From positions 22,105,381 through 22,169,380 of the forward strand of contig CM056389.1 of assembly GCA_029718625.1 (NCBI GenBank): 64,000 nucleotides of DNA. Reading direction: 5' to 3'. Below are positions 40,817 through 53,012 of this stretch, piece after piece. Both the position numbers and the translations under genes were made by a program. The notes below the pieces were generated by a model. The model was given only the letters and a program-made list of their open reading frames with translations. It searched no databases and was not told the origin of the DNA. Position 1 is the stretch's first letter. Each line of letters opens with the position of its first letter. The DNA is from Synaphobranchus kaupii. Taxonomy: Eukaryota; Chordata; Actinopteri; Anguilliformes; Synaphobranchidae.

Positions 40817-42432
40817 CTGTTAAATCTGGTAAATAAGAATCAGTAATTTTTCTAGATTATTTGTTGAAAATATGCTTCTTTCTTGTGTTGGAACCATAAA
40901 CCGTAGAAAAATGTAATTCTCCAGCATGCTTGGTAGGCCGTTGTATGCTGCATTCACATGGTATGGGAGAGATGGTTGGCCATTTCCGCGCTGGTGACGT
41001 CAAGTGGAGTAAATCAGAGTACAAAAAAACAAGTCGTATTTACGACTTGAAAGCTGACGTGAACGGTATTTGCAAATTGGAAGCTCATAGTTACCATCTC
41101 TCCAATGAGTCATGAACACAGCATCAGCGCCTTCTCCCGTAGCTACAATGGCCATTTGGGAAGAAGCTCCACCTACAAAAGTGGACACTAAACAAAAGTC
41201 AGACAAACTCTCAACTCAACCGTTACCAAACCCGAGAGAGATAGAGAGTGTATACAGGCATGCTCTGTGCATGCGACCTATTTCTGCTGTCATCTGCAGA
41301 ACAATACTCTTCTAGAACAGTACTTACTGTCAGAACTGAGCCCTGGCAGTACCACAGTGAAACACTAAAATGCATAATTTACATAATTTACATGCGTCCA
41401 AGAAGGGTAACATATATTGCATTATAGCTGATTTAACACTGAACATTTTGCAGTGTTGGCACAAATAATGTAATTTACAAAAAAGAGAGATAACACCTGC
41501 ATATCTGCTATGTGCTTGTGACCTATGTTTTAGAACAGAGCCAGAGAAAGACTGTTCCTGAACAGTAATGTAAGATATGAGCCCTGCTCCTCAGCTCCTG
41601 CTCAAACTGTTCCAGGTTGACTAGATTTCTGCTGTCACTTGTAGAACAGGTTTTACACCTTGAAGTTTAAAAAAAGTATCTGTGAGGGAGGTGAAAAATA
41701 ATGCCACAGCACATCCTGAATTAGGGCCAGTACTATCTACAGGCCCCACTTTATAAATATTATAAACCCCAAAATGCGACAACCTTACTCTGCAGAAAAA
41801 CCTTTATTTCACAAACAATTGCCGACATAAATATGTCTTTGGACAGCAACATAAAGACTTAGGAAAGTGAACCTCTGTAAGACGTTGGCAGGATCACTTA
41901 AATTGAAAATCTTTCTCGAAACATAATGCTATAAGATAAGTTTCAGAGTAAAGGATTCTACACCTGTTAAGGCTGCACGATATTGGAAAGAAATTACATT
42001 CCGATATCTCTTTTTTTTTTGCGATATATATTGTGATATAAACAAATACAGGAATACGATAATTTCACCAGATACATGCTGCTTTTAACTTGAATAACTA
42101 TTTGGAAAGAATCACTCGAGCAATGATTAGGGAGATTTTGGAGGAAGAAATGAGGCAGTTGTTTAATACTCTGGTTGACTCACCACGACGCCATCGTATT
42201 CAGATAATATGCCTACTCATGTATCAATCCAGGCTAAAGTCCATGATCCAACATGATATTAAAGGTGGTGTCTAGAAGGGATCCAGGAGATTGCAGGAGG
42301 CTGTTTTTCACTGTTCTCCAGTTTAAAAATGTAACATTAAAGCTGCAGTATATCACATTAAGGAATTAACACAAAACTTAGACACATAGAACTTGTAATA
42401 AATAACAAAGAACAACAGAACCATTTTCTTTC
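40817..42432. other. intergenic, no gene seen
   Basis: AT-rich sequence. CTGCTGTCATCTGCAGAAC-like words recur at about 41285 and 41630, hinting at an old duplication. No coding sequence supported. Confidence 0.35.
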
Positions 42433-42437
42433 ACAAT

Positions 42438-43148
42438 TGTCATGGTTATTTGCAGCCTTTGCTTTTCTACGTTTTTGGTTTCCTTTTTGGCGTCGTCAGG
42501 ACTGATTTTTTCCTCCTCCGTTCCGGTATTCGTATCTTGCCCAACAATTATTCCCTTCATCTGTTTTGCGTTTCCTGCCAGCTATAAATACCTCAGGACT
42601 TCCGCATTTCCGCACTTCGATATTGTCTTGGCTATGTTGACAAACGAAGTCGGTAAGGTATAGGAATTTCGGTCACTGCATTTCTGGTTCGTACGAATAG
42701 GAAACGCAGCAAGTCCGGTTATAAGATTTAGGATTAGATTAGATTGGTTTTCTCTTTCCTTTCCAATCTTTCTTTATCCTTTATTCTTTTCACCTGTTGC
42801 CAATTGTGTTCAGCCTTTTTGCCACAAAAGCTTTGGCTAACATGTTTTTTCTATTCTTTTCTTTCACACGTTTTATCGAGTTTTGTTTTGTTTCACCACC
42901 TCTTGTTACACCTAATTATTTAGTGTGTGAGGTTCTTTTGTTAGTTATTCTCGCTGTTTATCGAGATCGCCTCAGTTTTTGGAGGTTGCTTTGTTTTGCC
43001 TTGTGCTAGGGAAGTTTTGCTCCTGATCCTGTGTCATCTCAGTCCTGGTGCAGCTACTTCCGTGTTTTGTGGCGTATCTCTCTTGATACGCTTTTAGAAA
43101 TCCTTATCGTTCATGTTTGGTTCTCCAACCCTTACACTCCCCCTTACA
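42438..43148 (+). mobile_element. solo LTR, 711 bp
   Basis: Starts TGTCATGG and ends CCTTACA, flanked by the 5-bp duplication ACAAT (42433-42437 and 43149-43153). A TATAAATAC box lies near 42585. Related in its 5' end to the larger solo LTR at 25353 (both TGTCATGG). No internal retroelement genes nearby. Confidence 0.82.
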
Positions 43149-43153
43149 ACAAT

Positions 43154-44712
43154 CTACTTAACATTTTTTAAATCAAGTTTTCCTAGCAACAGTGACAGTT
43201 ACACTGAGTGTTGGCAATCCTGACTAAACAAATAAAGATGAAATGAAACTGTGGAAACAAATTCAGGTGTGAAAACTTATCATCCATAATGCGTCTAAAT
43301 ATTATTGGTATAAACAGTAATTACATAATCCTGGTAGGCATTGTGCAGGGTGTAAGGGCAGGGAGATTGAGGGAGTGCCCCTCATCTTCCACCCAGGTAG
43401 TCTTACAGATAAATGCATGAGAGGGAATGATGAGGCCTAAAAACAATATATGACCACTATATTTGATTATACACAAGACAGAGCATAAATCTAAATCATG
43501 TGACAATAGCACAGTAGGCACTGCTCTACAATCCAGCAGGCCATGCTTTCAGAGGAAAGCATATCTTTAAAGAACTGCATGACATCTTTGCAGAAATTAA
43601 TAAATGGCTCATAGGCTATTTTTATGTAAAAACAGAAGTCTTCCTCCTGTAGTTAATTTTTGCGCCATATTGGTGTTTTCCTTTTACTTTTAATTTGTTT
43701 CTAGCTATACATCTGTGATACCAGAAAGTTAAAGTGCATAATATAGATAAATAACTCTAAATCTATATAAATTGCCTGGGCATGTCATGTAGGAAATGTT
43801 GGAATTCACCAATATACCTGCTTGGGTGCCAATTAAGTTAACTGAGGTATGATTTTTAAATCCCATGAATGTATTTCTGTGTAAATTTCCCCTAGCACAA
43901 AACCCTGTGCTAGAATGTCTGTCTGATGTCAATAAACCAGTCAATGCCATAAAATGAACCAAAAGCCAGCTGAGCTTTCACTTGCCTTATTTAGGGCCAG
44001 CATCGTCTGTTCCTGCATGGCAAAGTGTTTGGGACTACTAAGGAAGACTTTCTAGGCAGGAGTCCTAAATGGTTTTGCAGTTTGGGAAGATAGTTCTTCC
44101 TCAATTAAATAAATAAATAAATAGAAGAAGAAGAAGTAATTTCTTCATTAAGTTTATTCCATGTTTGCTCCTTTCATTTAAAAGCTGAAATAGGGTCATT
44201 TTCTAGCAAAGACTGGCTTATTGGTCTCTTTTGTCCATTTGTCTCACCCTCTCTCTATCTGTCTTGTTGAGTATCTTCCTTCTTTAAAAATCAGTGAAGC
44301 TACATTCTTCAGAGTGTATGATTTTTGTTTTTCAATCATCAATAACTGGCTATAATCATTTACCCAGTACAGGACCTGAACTATGCAGACAATAACCCTG
44401 CATAGGTTTCTCTCCCTTTTCAGAGCCAGGAATACGCTGAGGTCTGCGTAAGATGGGTGGAAGTACTTGAAGGGGCCATAAAACATGCGCACCTCATTGA
44501 GGAAACCTTAATCCTAAACAAGCCCCCTGGTGTAGCACCAGAGCAAATTTTACAACACATTTATTAGTGTAAAAGGATCCACCCATCCAATTCAGAATAA
44601 CACCTTAGATTCGCTCAACACACATCCCAAAACCACATAACTACAACACATATAGGACACAATGTAAATTTAAACATATGTGTTTCTTGGTGCAAAAACA
44701 TGAGTTTTTATA
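43154..44712. other. intergenic, no gene seen
   Basis: Contains an (AAAT)n/(GAA)n stretch at about 44105-44135. No supported ORF. Confidence 0.35.
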
Positions 44713-44714
44713 TA

Positions 44715-45984
44715 AACTCCTCAAAAAAAGTTCGGAAACGTTATTTCGGTCAATTATTCCTCCCCTTTAATAATACCAATTGGTATTGTATTTTATATCG
44801 CTGGAAAGCCTGATTAGTCACCTTTACAACGAGGTACAACTTGTTAGGATCATGCATTCGTGGAATGAGCAACACAGCTAACCGTGTGGGTAGCGGCCCA
44901 AAAAAATGTGCCAAAATCCCCTGCAATATTCTTCTGTTGGTATTCACTCTCGTTTTGAGTTGCTTGGTGGATTGGATGATTGCACTCTCCCACAGTAATA
45001 AGGAAAAAACAACACATATTGGCCATTTTTACACTTTATTCATTTTACACTGTCAGGGACCTCAGTAGCGTGTGGAAGATCCATACGCAGTCACAACAGC
45101 TTGGCACCTCCTCCTCATGCTGGTCACCAGCCTGGTCACACACTGCTGTGGGATGGCATCCCATTCCTCAACCAGGATTTGCCGCAAGTCAGCCAACATG
45201 GTTGCGTTGGTCACTCTGGCACGTACAGCACGCCCAAGCTGATCCCACAGGTGTTCAATTGGGTTGAGGTCTGGACTCATGGCAGGCCATTCCATCCTCT
45301 CCACTCCCAAATTCTGGAGGTACTCTGTGATGATCCTGGCTCTGTGGGGGCGAGCGTTGTCATCCTGGAGGATGGAGTTAGGTCCCAGATTCTGGAGATA
45401 TGGGATCACCACTGGCTCCAGGATCTCATTCCGATATCTCACTGCATTGAGATTGCCTTCAATGATGACAAGTTCTGTTTTGCCTGTGAGAGAGATACCG
45501 CCCCACAGCATGACACTGCCCCCATTGAAAGGTGTCACGCCATCTGTGCAGCAATCTGCATAGCGTTCTCCACGCCGTCTCCATACTTTGATCCTGCCAT
45601 CCAGCTTCCGCAGACAGAACCTTGATTCATCACTGAACATGACGTTGCCCCACATTCTTAGGTTCCACTGTTGGTGCTGTCGACACCAGCGCAAACGGGC
45701 CTGACGGTGAAGGGCAGTCATTGCAGGCTTACACACCTGTGACTGGCATACACCTGCCAGCACTTGAAGCTCAAAACGAGAGTGAATACCAACAGAAGAA
45801 TATTGCAGGGGATTTTGGCACATTTTTTTGGGCCGCTACCCACACGGTTAGCTGTGTTGTTCATTCCACGAATGCATGATCCTTACAAGTTGTACCTCGT
45901 TGTAAAGGTGACTAATCAGGCTTTCCAACGATATAAAATACAATACCAATTGGTATTATTATTATTATATATTTTTGAGGAGTT
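44715..45984 (-). mobile_element. Tc1-like transposon with long inverted repeats, 1270 bp
   Basis: Ends AACTCCTC and GAGGAGTT flanked by TA (44713-44714 and 45985-45986). The inverted repeats extend over about 200-245 bp at each end (shared ACCAATTGGTATTG and CATTCGTGGAATGAG-type words). It encloses the catalytic part of a DD34E transposase. Confidence 0.88.
45062..45823 (-). pseudogene. Tc1-like transposase, DNA-binding half missing (253-aa frame)
   Basis: The catalytic domain is open and complete: first Asp in NVMFSDESRF, second in LQDDNARPH, Glu in MSPDLNPIEHLW, the DD34E arrangement of Tc1. The paired N-terminal HTH domains are absent. Upstream the frame runs into the inverted repeat (about 45776 onward), so the first 20-25 residues are TIR translation, not transposase. 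An internal deletion joined the TIR to the catalytic domain; transposition by this protein alone is unlikely. Confidence 0.88.
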
Positions 45985-45986
45985 TA

Positions 45987-47890
45987 GTTCAATGTTTTTA
46001 ACAACATAAACTAATAAGCATTAATAATGAATGATTGCTTCATTTCAACTGTTTTCTGTTTCTGGAAAATCAAGCTATTACCGCCTCGTGATTTCAAGCA
46101 TCAAACGGGGGGTAATAGAGGGCAATAGAATATGACATAACTATAGTATGTTATATGTGCAATGTGTGTGATGGATTAAAAACCAACTTCCCTGTCTCTG
46201 TCAGGTCTGGGTAGACATTCCATAATTCAACATCCCTTAAAACTTTGATGTCATGTGTTTTTTAGCATTTTTACTTTTCTACTATCATTTTGGAGAATAA
46301 TCTCTTTTATACATAACTTTTATAATGGCACAGGTACGGTTTAACATTTCAAACACCTGTCAGCATATGTGATGCATTGTGGCAAAATTAATGAAATCCC
46401 TGCATGGCTACAGTCACGGCTTGATGATTTAACTTCTGATTCAATATAGGTAGCAAATCAGGTGGCCACTGATTTCTAACATCCCACTAAGAACAATATA
46501 AATATCATGAAGGAAATTTGGTCTGAAGTGCAGGCATTTCTCTCCACCAGACATCCATTATTCCATCAGACCCGTACCATCGAGTGTGGCTTAGCCTGCA
46601 GAACATATGCTGCAGAATTATTTACTGATGCCAAACAAAAAACTTAATAAAAATTAATAAGAATAATAATAATAGTAATCATAATACTTTAACAACCTGC
46701 TGCACAAGATGTGTTAGGTTTTGTCTCCTTTCCTTTAATTCATCCAAATCAAGTTGATCTAAAATCACAAAGTATATTTTCATGAGAGGTACAAAAACCA
46801 GATTTCCAACATAATGCAGTTGTCATGAAACTCCCAACTACATCATTTATATCTATAATGTTTTGCAACCTTTTCCCCTTGATCACACCAAGCTTGTTAG
46901 GGTTCAGCCTCTGCACAGCCCGGCGGATGAAGAACACAGGCCCTGACTGAGCTAATGGGCTTGGTGCAACAGGTGGTTTGTGGCGTGAAGTTCCCCTCTT
47001 CACACCATCCGCCCCCTACAACACACGCCTCAACCCACACAACACTTGGTCTCAGCCTCTCCAGTTCTCCCCACAGTCAGCCCTACGACCCTGGGTATCC
47101 GAAGGAAACCATCTGGGGAATTGTCCATGACCCCTCGGGAGGACGTTCTGAAGTGTCCCCCACTGGGCCAGAGGGGGGAGCTGTAAGAGGGGAGTCAAAA
47201 TGGGACTCCAGAAAGACTGACATTTTGAAAGGACCTGAGAGCTGGGGTTTGTCATGCGCATCAAAGGACCAGGCAGCCTTGGAATAACACTTGGCGACTA
47301 GGATTTCCGTTGGATGTGTGGGCCGTTGGCTCACAGGAATGTCCCCATCTGGGGAAAAGACTGATAAGGAGAAACGTAACTGTGTCATGAGTGAATATGT
47401 GTGTTTTAGGGGCATTTAGGGCAGAAGGGATCATTAAGCCACTGGCCGAACTATGGGAAAGGGAAATGGGAAATGGCCGACCCGGCCACCTGTTGACCTC
47501 TCCCGTGACCTCATACCTAGGTCAGTCCTAGGGGAAAAACTCCGGACAGTACCACAGTGCCCTCATGTTGGCACCTCTGTCATTACACCCTTTACTTCTC
47601 TCCTGGAACAGGGCTCTGAAACTTCTGTTGAGATGGTCAACAGACCCTGTAAAACTTACAAACATTGCACATGTGATTCTTATATTGTTACATTATGTCT
47701 TATGTAGTAGTAACAGGAATTGCATGTAAAATGGTTCATCAGGAGGGAATTTTCATGACAACTGCAACATAATAAGACTGTTAATCTGTTAATAATAATA
47801 ATAATAATGTTTATCTGTTTGGTATGGATGTAATCCGGTAAAATCAAGGAATCGAATGAGATACATTTCATACCAAATTAAGTTTAGTAA
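45987..47890. other. unassigned region
   Basis: 45987-46900 is AT-rich and unremarkable. 47000-47650 is GC-richer with several overlapping frames of about 70-110 codons on both strands, none with a recognisable motif; it could be the upstream part of the LTR-like sequence that follows. No gene supported. Confidence 0.35.
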
Positions 47891-47939
47891 AACAGTTTCA
47901 ACCACTCAGGGAAAAACTATAACATTGGAATGTCCTCTC

Positions 47940-48480
47940 TGGTAATCATCTCCTTTTCCCCTTAGGCAGGGGATTAGGCACCCCCTTCCTACTAACAACC
48001 CCTAAAGGTGGGGGTCTAAATTCCAGATTCGACCACACCTCCAGGTTAATTTATGGCACTGCCACCTGGTTCAAACGCAGGATTTGGCATAAAAGAAAGG
48101 GAGACTAGCCTATCTGGGAGAATCATAACCGATCTCCCACACCGTGCAGATTGTGTGTGTGTGTGTGTGTGTAGGGAAGATCGCAACCGACTTCCCACAC
48201 CGTGCAGACTCTGTGTTTTGTGTAAGGAAGATCGCAACCGACTTTCCACACTGCGTATTCTGTATCTGTGTGTAGCTGAAGCAGGCTGGGTAAGATATTT
48301 ACTCTGTGTTTTCTTTTCTTTAATTTCTGTATTCTGTAAATTGACTAATAATTCTAAGATAATGACCTACCTGCCTGTGAATAAATTCTTCTTATTTTAA
48401 CTTGCGTGGTCTCCATGACTCTAATCCATTTTATACCTTTTTCAGCCTAGATTACGACTGAATACTCAGGGGAACAATTC
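47940..48480 (+). mobile_element. retroviral LTR-like segment with three tandem promoter-type repeats
   Basis: Three consecutive copies of a 50-60 bp unit (ATCGCAACCGACTTCCCACA core, at about 48115, 48177 and 48229), each followed by a TGTGT-rich run. Then come AATAAA at about 48380 and a GT-rich stretch. The layout resembles U3 repeats, R and U5 of an endogenous retrovirus LTR. Boundaries and duplication were not found. Confidence 0.4.
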
Positions 48481-49740
48481 TGACCAATGACCAACTGATC
48501 AGTGGCGTGGTACTTTATGTGGAGTCCCCAAGTTGGGTAGGCGGCTAAGTTCTGCCAGTAGAAGGGATTGGTGATGCATGGTTCTGGGAATTTGATGTGA
48601 AGAGAACCCATGGATGTTCTACGTCGGTTCTTGTCAAATTAGCCTTAAGGAGCCCTCTGAGTGCACGCTGACCTGGGCTCGCAACTATCTATGTAAAATA
48701 TAATGCATGTATTGTGTTGGCCAGACCCCCAACCTCTGTGTTCTCCACCGAACTGAGATTCGGCAATAGTGCTAATCCCGGGAGCATATATTGAGTAATG
48801 GTGGCACACACGGAAGAGTCGTGTAACCACTCCGAGCTTCATGCATGTTTAAAACCAAATTCTAAATTCTAGTTTCATATGGAGTCAGATAATAACGAGT
48901 AAATTAATAGTAACTGTTACGCTTACTGTTTGTGATCATAGATATTTTCGATGTGGTGTTCAGCTCCTTTGTGAGTATTCTAATGCTCCCATTAGAATAT
49001 TGACATTTGGACGACAGATCGGATATATCCGTGATGACAACATGGCCCCGTTTGCGAACGGAGAATAATAATCATACTGATCTGTTTCAGGCCTGTCTTA
49101 AGCGGGATATGGAGCAGCGCATTCATATCCGACTCGTGGCGACGGACCCAGTATATTTTTAACTGTAATTGTGATCTGTTCATGAACGGAGGATAAATCA
49201 CTAACCTCTTTTATTTACATCACAACAGCAGAGGAAAAACACGTTGCACTTTCCCCTCTGGCTATTCCCTCATTGGTCTAGCTGTGCGGGTTCTACATAC
49301 TCAACTCCTTCATGGTTAGATAGCATTTTGAAAAGTACACATATTTTAACATTTCGGGAATTCACATAAGTCTTAAGAGTTACGTTACTACTTAAAAGTG
49401 TCAAATTATGTATCAGACATCAAACAGAATAGTACATGTACTTTAAACCATACACTATAAATGTTAAATTACCACATTCTGCCATATAGATGTGTACAGT
49501 TTGTCGTTTACTTGATAAATGCTAGCAGTTTGCCTTGAATGTTATTGAAGTCGTTAACAGTTAGTCTGTAGTGATGGCCTCCACGTGAATACTGCTTCCA
49601 AAATAAGTGTTATTGCATTGTAGTAAATTGCTAGTGTTTTGTGTTGCTAATCGCAAATAGATTCACCTGAGTGAATTAGCCCTGCAAGCAGCTGAGTGCA
49701 TTCGAGAAATTAGCCAACTCTATAAGTTAAAGTAGAGGCT
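48481..49740. other. unassigned region
   Basis: May begin with the leader of the LTR-like sequence. No ORF of note and no further repeats recognised. Confidence 0.3.
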
Positions 49741-49747
49741 GCCGTGA

Positions 49748-52700
49748 AGACGGCAGCCTCATCGGTAATTTGAACAGTTTGTAATGATCTTCCCCCACCT
49801 AACCTGTCTTCTCACCCCCTACCATGTGTCTAACCCCCATTCCTCTGTGCTCCATGCCTCGCTCCTGAAGGCCCAACCACCGCAGACGCTGTCCGGCTAA
49901 CCTGGTCTACCCACCGCTGTCCTCTCATAAGGAATTCTCAGTGGTGGGTCGACTATGGAACTGCCGGTCAGCCATCCAGAAAGCTGACTTCATCACTGCA
50001 TATGCCAAGGTGAAGTCCCTCCACTTCCTGGCTCTCACTGAGACCTGGATCACTCCAGATAACACAGCCACTCCAGCTGCTCTGTCTGCTGGCTACTCCT
50101 TCTCCCACACCCCCAGGGCCTCAGGCAGAGGCGGGGGTACTGGTTTGCTCATTTCCACGTCCTGGAAATTCTCTATTCCCACTGTACCCTGCCTGAATAT
50201 CTCCTCCTTTGAGTTTCATGCAGTCACTGTAACTCACCCATCTGCACTTAACATTGTTGTTCTCTATCGCCCCCCAGGTCCGCTCGGCGCTTTCCTGGAT
50301 GAACTGGACACACTCCTGAGCTCCTTCCCTGAGGATGGTACCCCAGTAATCCTACTGGGAGACTTCAACCTCCAACCAGACAGTGCCCAGCTATCCTGTG
50401 TCACCTCACTCCTCCAGTCCTTTGCCCTCACTCAGTCCCCATCGCCTGCCACCCACAATGGTGGTAACCAGCTGGACCTTGTACTCACCAGGAGTTGCGC
50501 CACATCTGAACTCACGGTGACCCCCCTCCACGTATCGGACCATTTCGTTATCTCATTTTCTCTCTCCTGCCCACTCTCCCTCAAATCCGCTAACAACCCA
50601 CCCGCTGTTATGTTCAGGAGAAATCTCCGCACCCTCTCTCACACCTCTCTCACTACTTCTGCTCTCTCTGCACTTCCTCCTCCTGCTACCTTTGCTAAAA
50701 TGCCCATTGATGTCGCCACCTCTGTGTTTAACTCATGCCTCTCTCAGTCTCTCAACTCACTATGCCCTCTTGTCTCCAAACCAGCCCGACTATCACCCCC
50801 TTCCCCATGGCTGACGGATTCTCTCAGATCCAGCAGAACCATGCTACGAGCCGCTGAGAGAAAGTGGAGGAAATCCAGATCCCCAGAAGACCTGGCCTCC
50901 TACCACACTCTGCTGGCAGCCTTCACAGCTGCAACTACATCAGCTAAAACTTAATTTTTCCAGTCGAAAATTGATACATGTCTATCTAACCCACGTAAAC
51001 TCTTTTCCACCTTCTCCTCCCTGCTCACCCCCCCTCCACCCCCTTCACCCTCCTCCCTCTCTGCAGATGACTTCCTGACCCACTTTGAGGGGAAGGTGGC
51101 TGCGATCCGGAACTCCTTCACGCATCCGGTGACACCCCACATCCCCCATACTGAACCCATCGCAACACTGTCGTCCTTCAAGACTCTCAGCTCTGCTGAG
51201 CTCCTTCCATATCTGTCCTCCGTTATTAACACCTCCCTAATCTGTGGCCATGTTCCTGCTGCCTTTAAAACTGCCCGTGTAACCCCACTCCTTAAAAAAC
51301 CTAGCTTAGATCCCGCTGATGTCAGGAACTACCGTCCTGTATCTCTCTTGCCCTTCCTGTCCAAAACAATTGAACGTGCTGTCCTTAACCAACTGTCTGT
51401 TTTTCTCCACCAGAACAACCTGCTTGACCCGCATCAGTCTGGCTTCAGAACCGGCCATTCCACCGAAACTGCTCTCCTGGCTGTGACTGAGGCACTCGCC
51501 ACTGCTAGAGCCTCCTCCCTCTCCTCTGTTCTGATTCTCCTTGACCTGTCTGCGGCATTCGACACGGTCAACCACAAACTCCTGATCTCCACACTCGCTG
51601 AGATGGGCATTTCTGGAACTGCCCTCTCTTGGTTTGTATCGTATCTCACTGATAGATCCTACCAAGTCTCCTGGAAGGGTTCCGTCTCTGCTCCCCGTCC
51701 CCTGTCTACAGGAGTCCCGCAGGGATCTGTACTGGGTCCTCTGCTGTTCTCTATGTATACTAAGTCTCTTGGCTCAGTAATCCATGCACATGGCTTCTCA
51801 TACCATAGCTATGCTGACGATACTCAACTCTTCCTCTCTTTCCCTCCCTCTACCCCACAGGTTAAGGAGAGGATATCTGCTTGTCTGACTGACATCTCTG
51901 AGTGGATGGCTACCCATCACCTGAAGCTCAACCTTGACAAGACAGAGCTTCTCTTCATGCCGTACAAGACCTCCCCACTACATGACCTCTCCATCACCGT
52001 TGATGGGACCGTGGTGGCTGCCTCCCGCTCTGCAAGGAACCTGGGGGTGGTCCTGGACGACCGGCTGGACTTCAAAGAGCACATCAGGGCGACGGCACGG
52101 TCCTGCAGGTTCCTCCTGTACAACATCAGGAGGATTCGACCGTACCTGACCACCTACTCCACCCAGCTTCTTGTCCAGACCATGGTCACCTCACGCCTGG
52201 ACTACTGCAACTCCCTGCTCGCAAGCCTACCGGCCTGCGCCATTCTGCCTCTTCAACTCATCCAGAATGCAGCTGCCCGGCTTGTGTTCAACCTCCCGAA
52301 ATTTTCCCACGTAACCCCCCTGCTGAGGTCTCTCCACTGGCTGCCAGTTGCAGCCAGGATCAGGTTCAAAGTTCTGACCCTGGCCTACACTGCAGCCAAT
52401 AGGACAGGCCCGGCCTACCTGCAGGACTTAATCCAGAACTATGTTCCTGCTCGACCACTTCGCTCTTCTACAGCAGGGCGACTGGCACTTCCCCCCCTCC
52501 GTGTCAAAGGCTCTCGCTTGTCCCGACTGCGGAGTTTTTCCACATTAGCACCTCAGTGGTGGAATGAACTTCCCATTCCCCTACGTTCTACTCCAACCCT
52601 GCCTGCATTCCGTCGAGGCCTGAAGACACACCTCTTCAGACTCCACGTTGACTGATATCCTCACCTAGGAATATCAGTTCCCTGTTCCCTGTGTTGTCCT

Positions 52701-53012
52701 GTCTGTTTATTATAGTTTATAATAGTATTTGGAATGGTTTATAATAGCATAGTTTATAATAGTATTTGGAATGGTTTATAATAGTATAGTTTATAATAGT
52801 ATTTGGAATGAAAGTGTGGTGTTGCTGATTTGCCCACAGCTTACTGTGAACTACAGTCAACGTTCATTGCTAGGGATAGCTGCTACATTATGCAAAGGAT
52901 GTGCTTTGCCTTGTCTGTTCTGTAATGATGATGATGTCTCTGTACGCACTTACTGTACGTCGCTTTGGATAAAAGCGTCTGCTAAATAAATGTAATGTAA
53001 TGTAATGTAATT
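49748..53012 (+). mobile_element. L2-type LINE, 5'-incomplete
   Basis: Encodes an endonuclease-RT ORF2, a 3' UTR with a tandem TTTATAATAGTATTTGGAATG repeat (about 52705-52815) and the highly characteristic fish L2 3' end CGCTTTGGATAAAAGCGTCT followed by TGCTAAATAAATGTAATG and a (TGTAA)n tail. No ORF1 is visible; the exact 5' end is uncertain. Confidence 0.9.
49941..52655 (+). pseudogene. L2 LINE ORF2 with one visible stop codon
   Basis: The endonuclease (ALTETWITPD, VLYRPPGP, LLGDFNLQPD, VSDHFVIS) and the reverse transcriptase (NYRPVSLLPF, LDLSAAFDTVNH, GVPQGSVLGPLLF, catalytic YADD near 51808-51820) lie in the same frame, separated only by a TAA at 50952-50954. The frame is otherwise open to 52655, so a single nonsense change is the main visible lesion of about 905 codons. 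The true start may lie slightly upstream of 49941. Confidence 0.88.

Noticed and set aside
46749..47415. host exons or retroviral gag in overlapping 70-110 codon frames
   Set aside because: Frames overlap on both strands, no motif or splice structure recognised.
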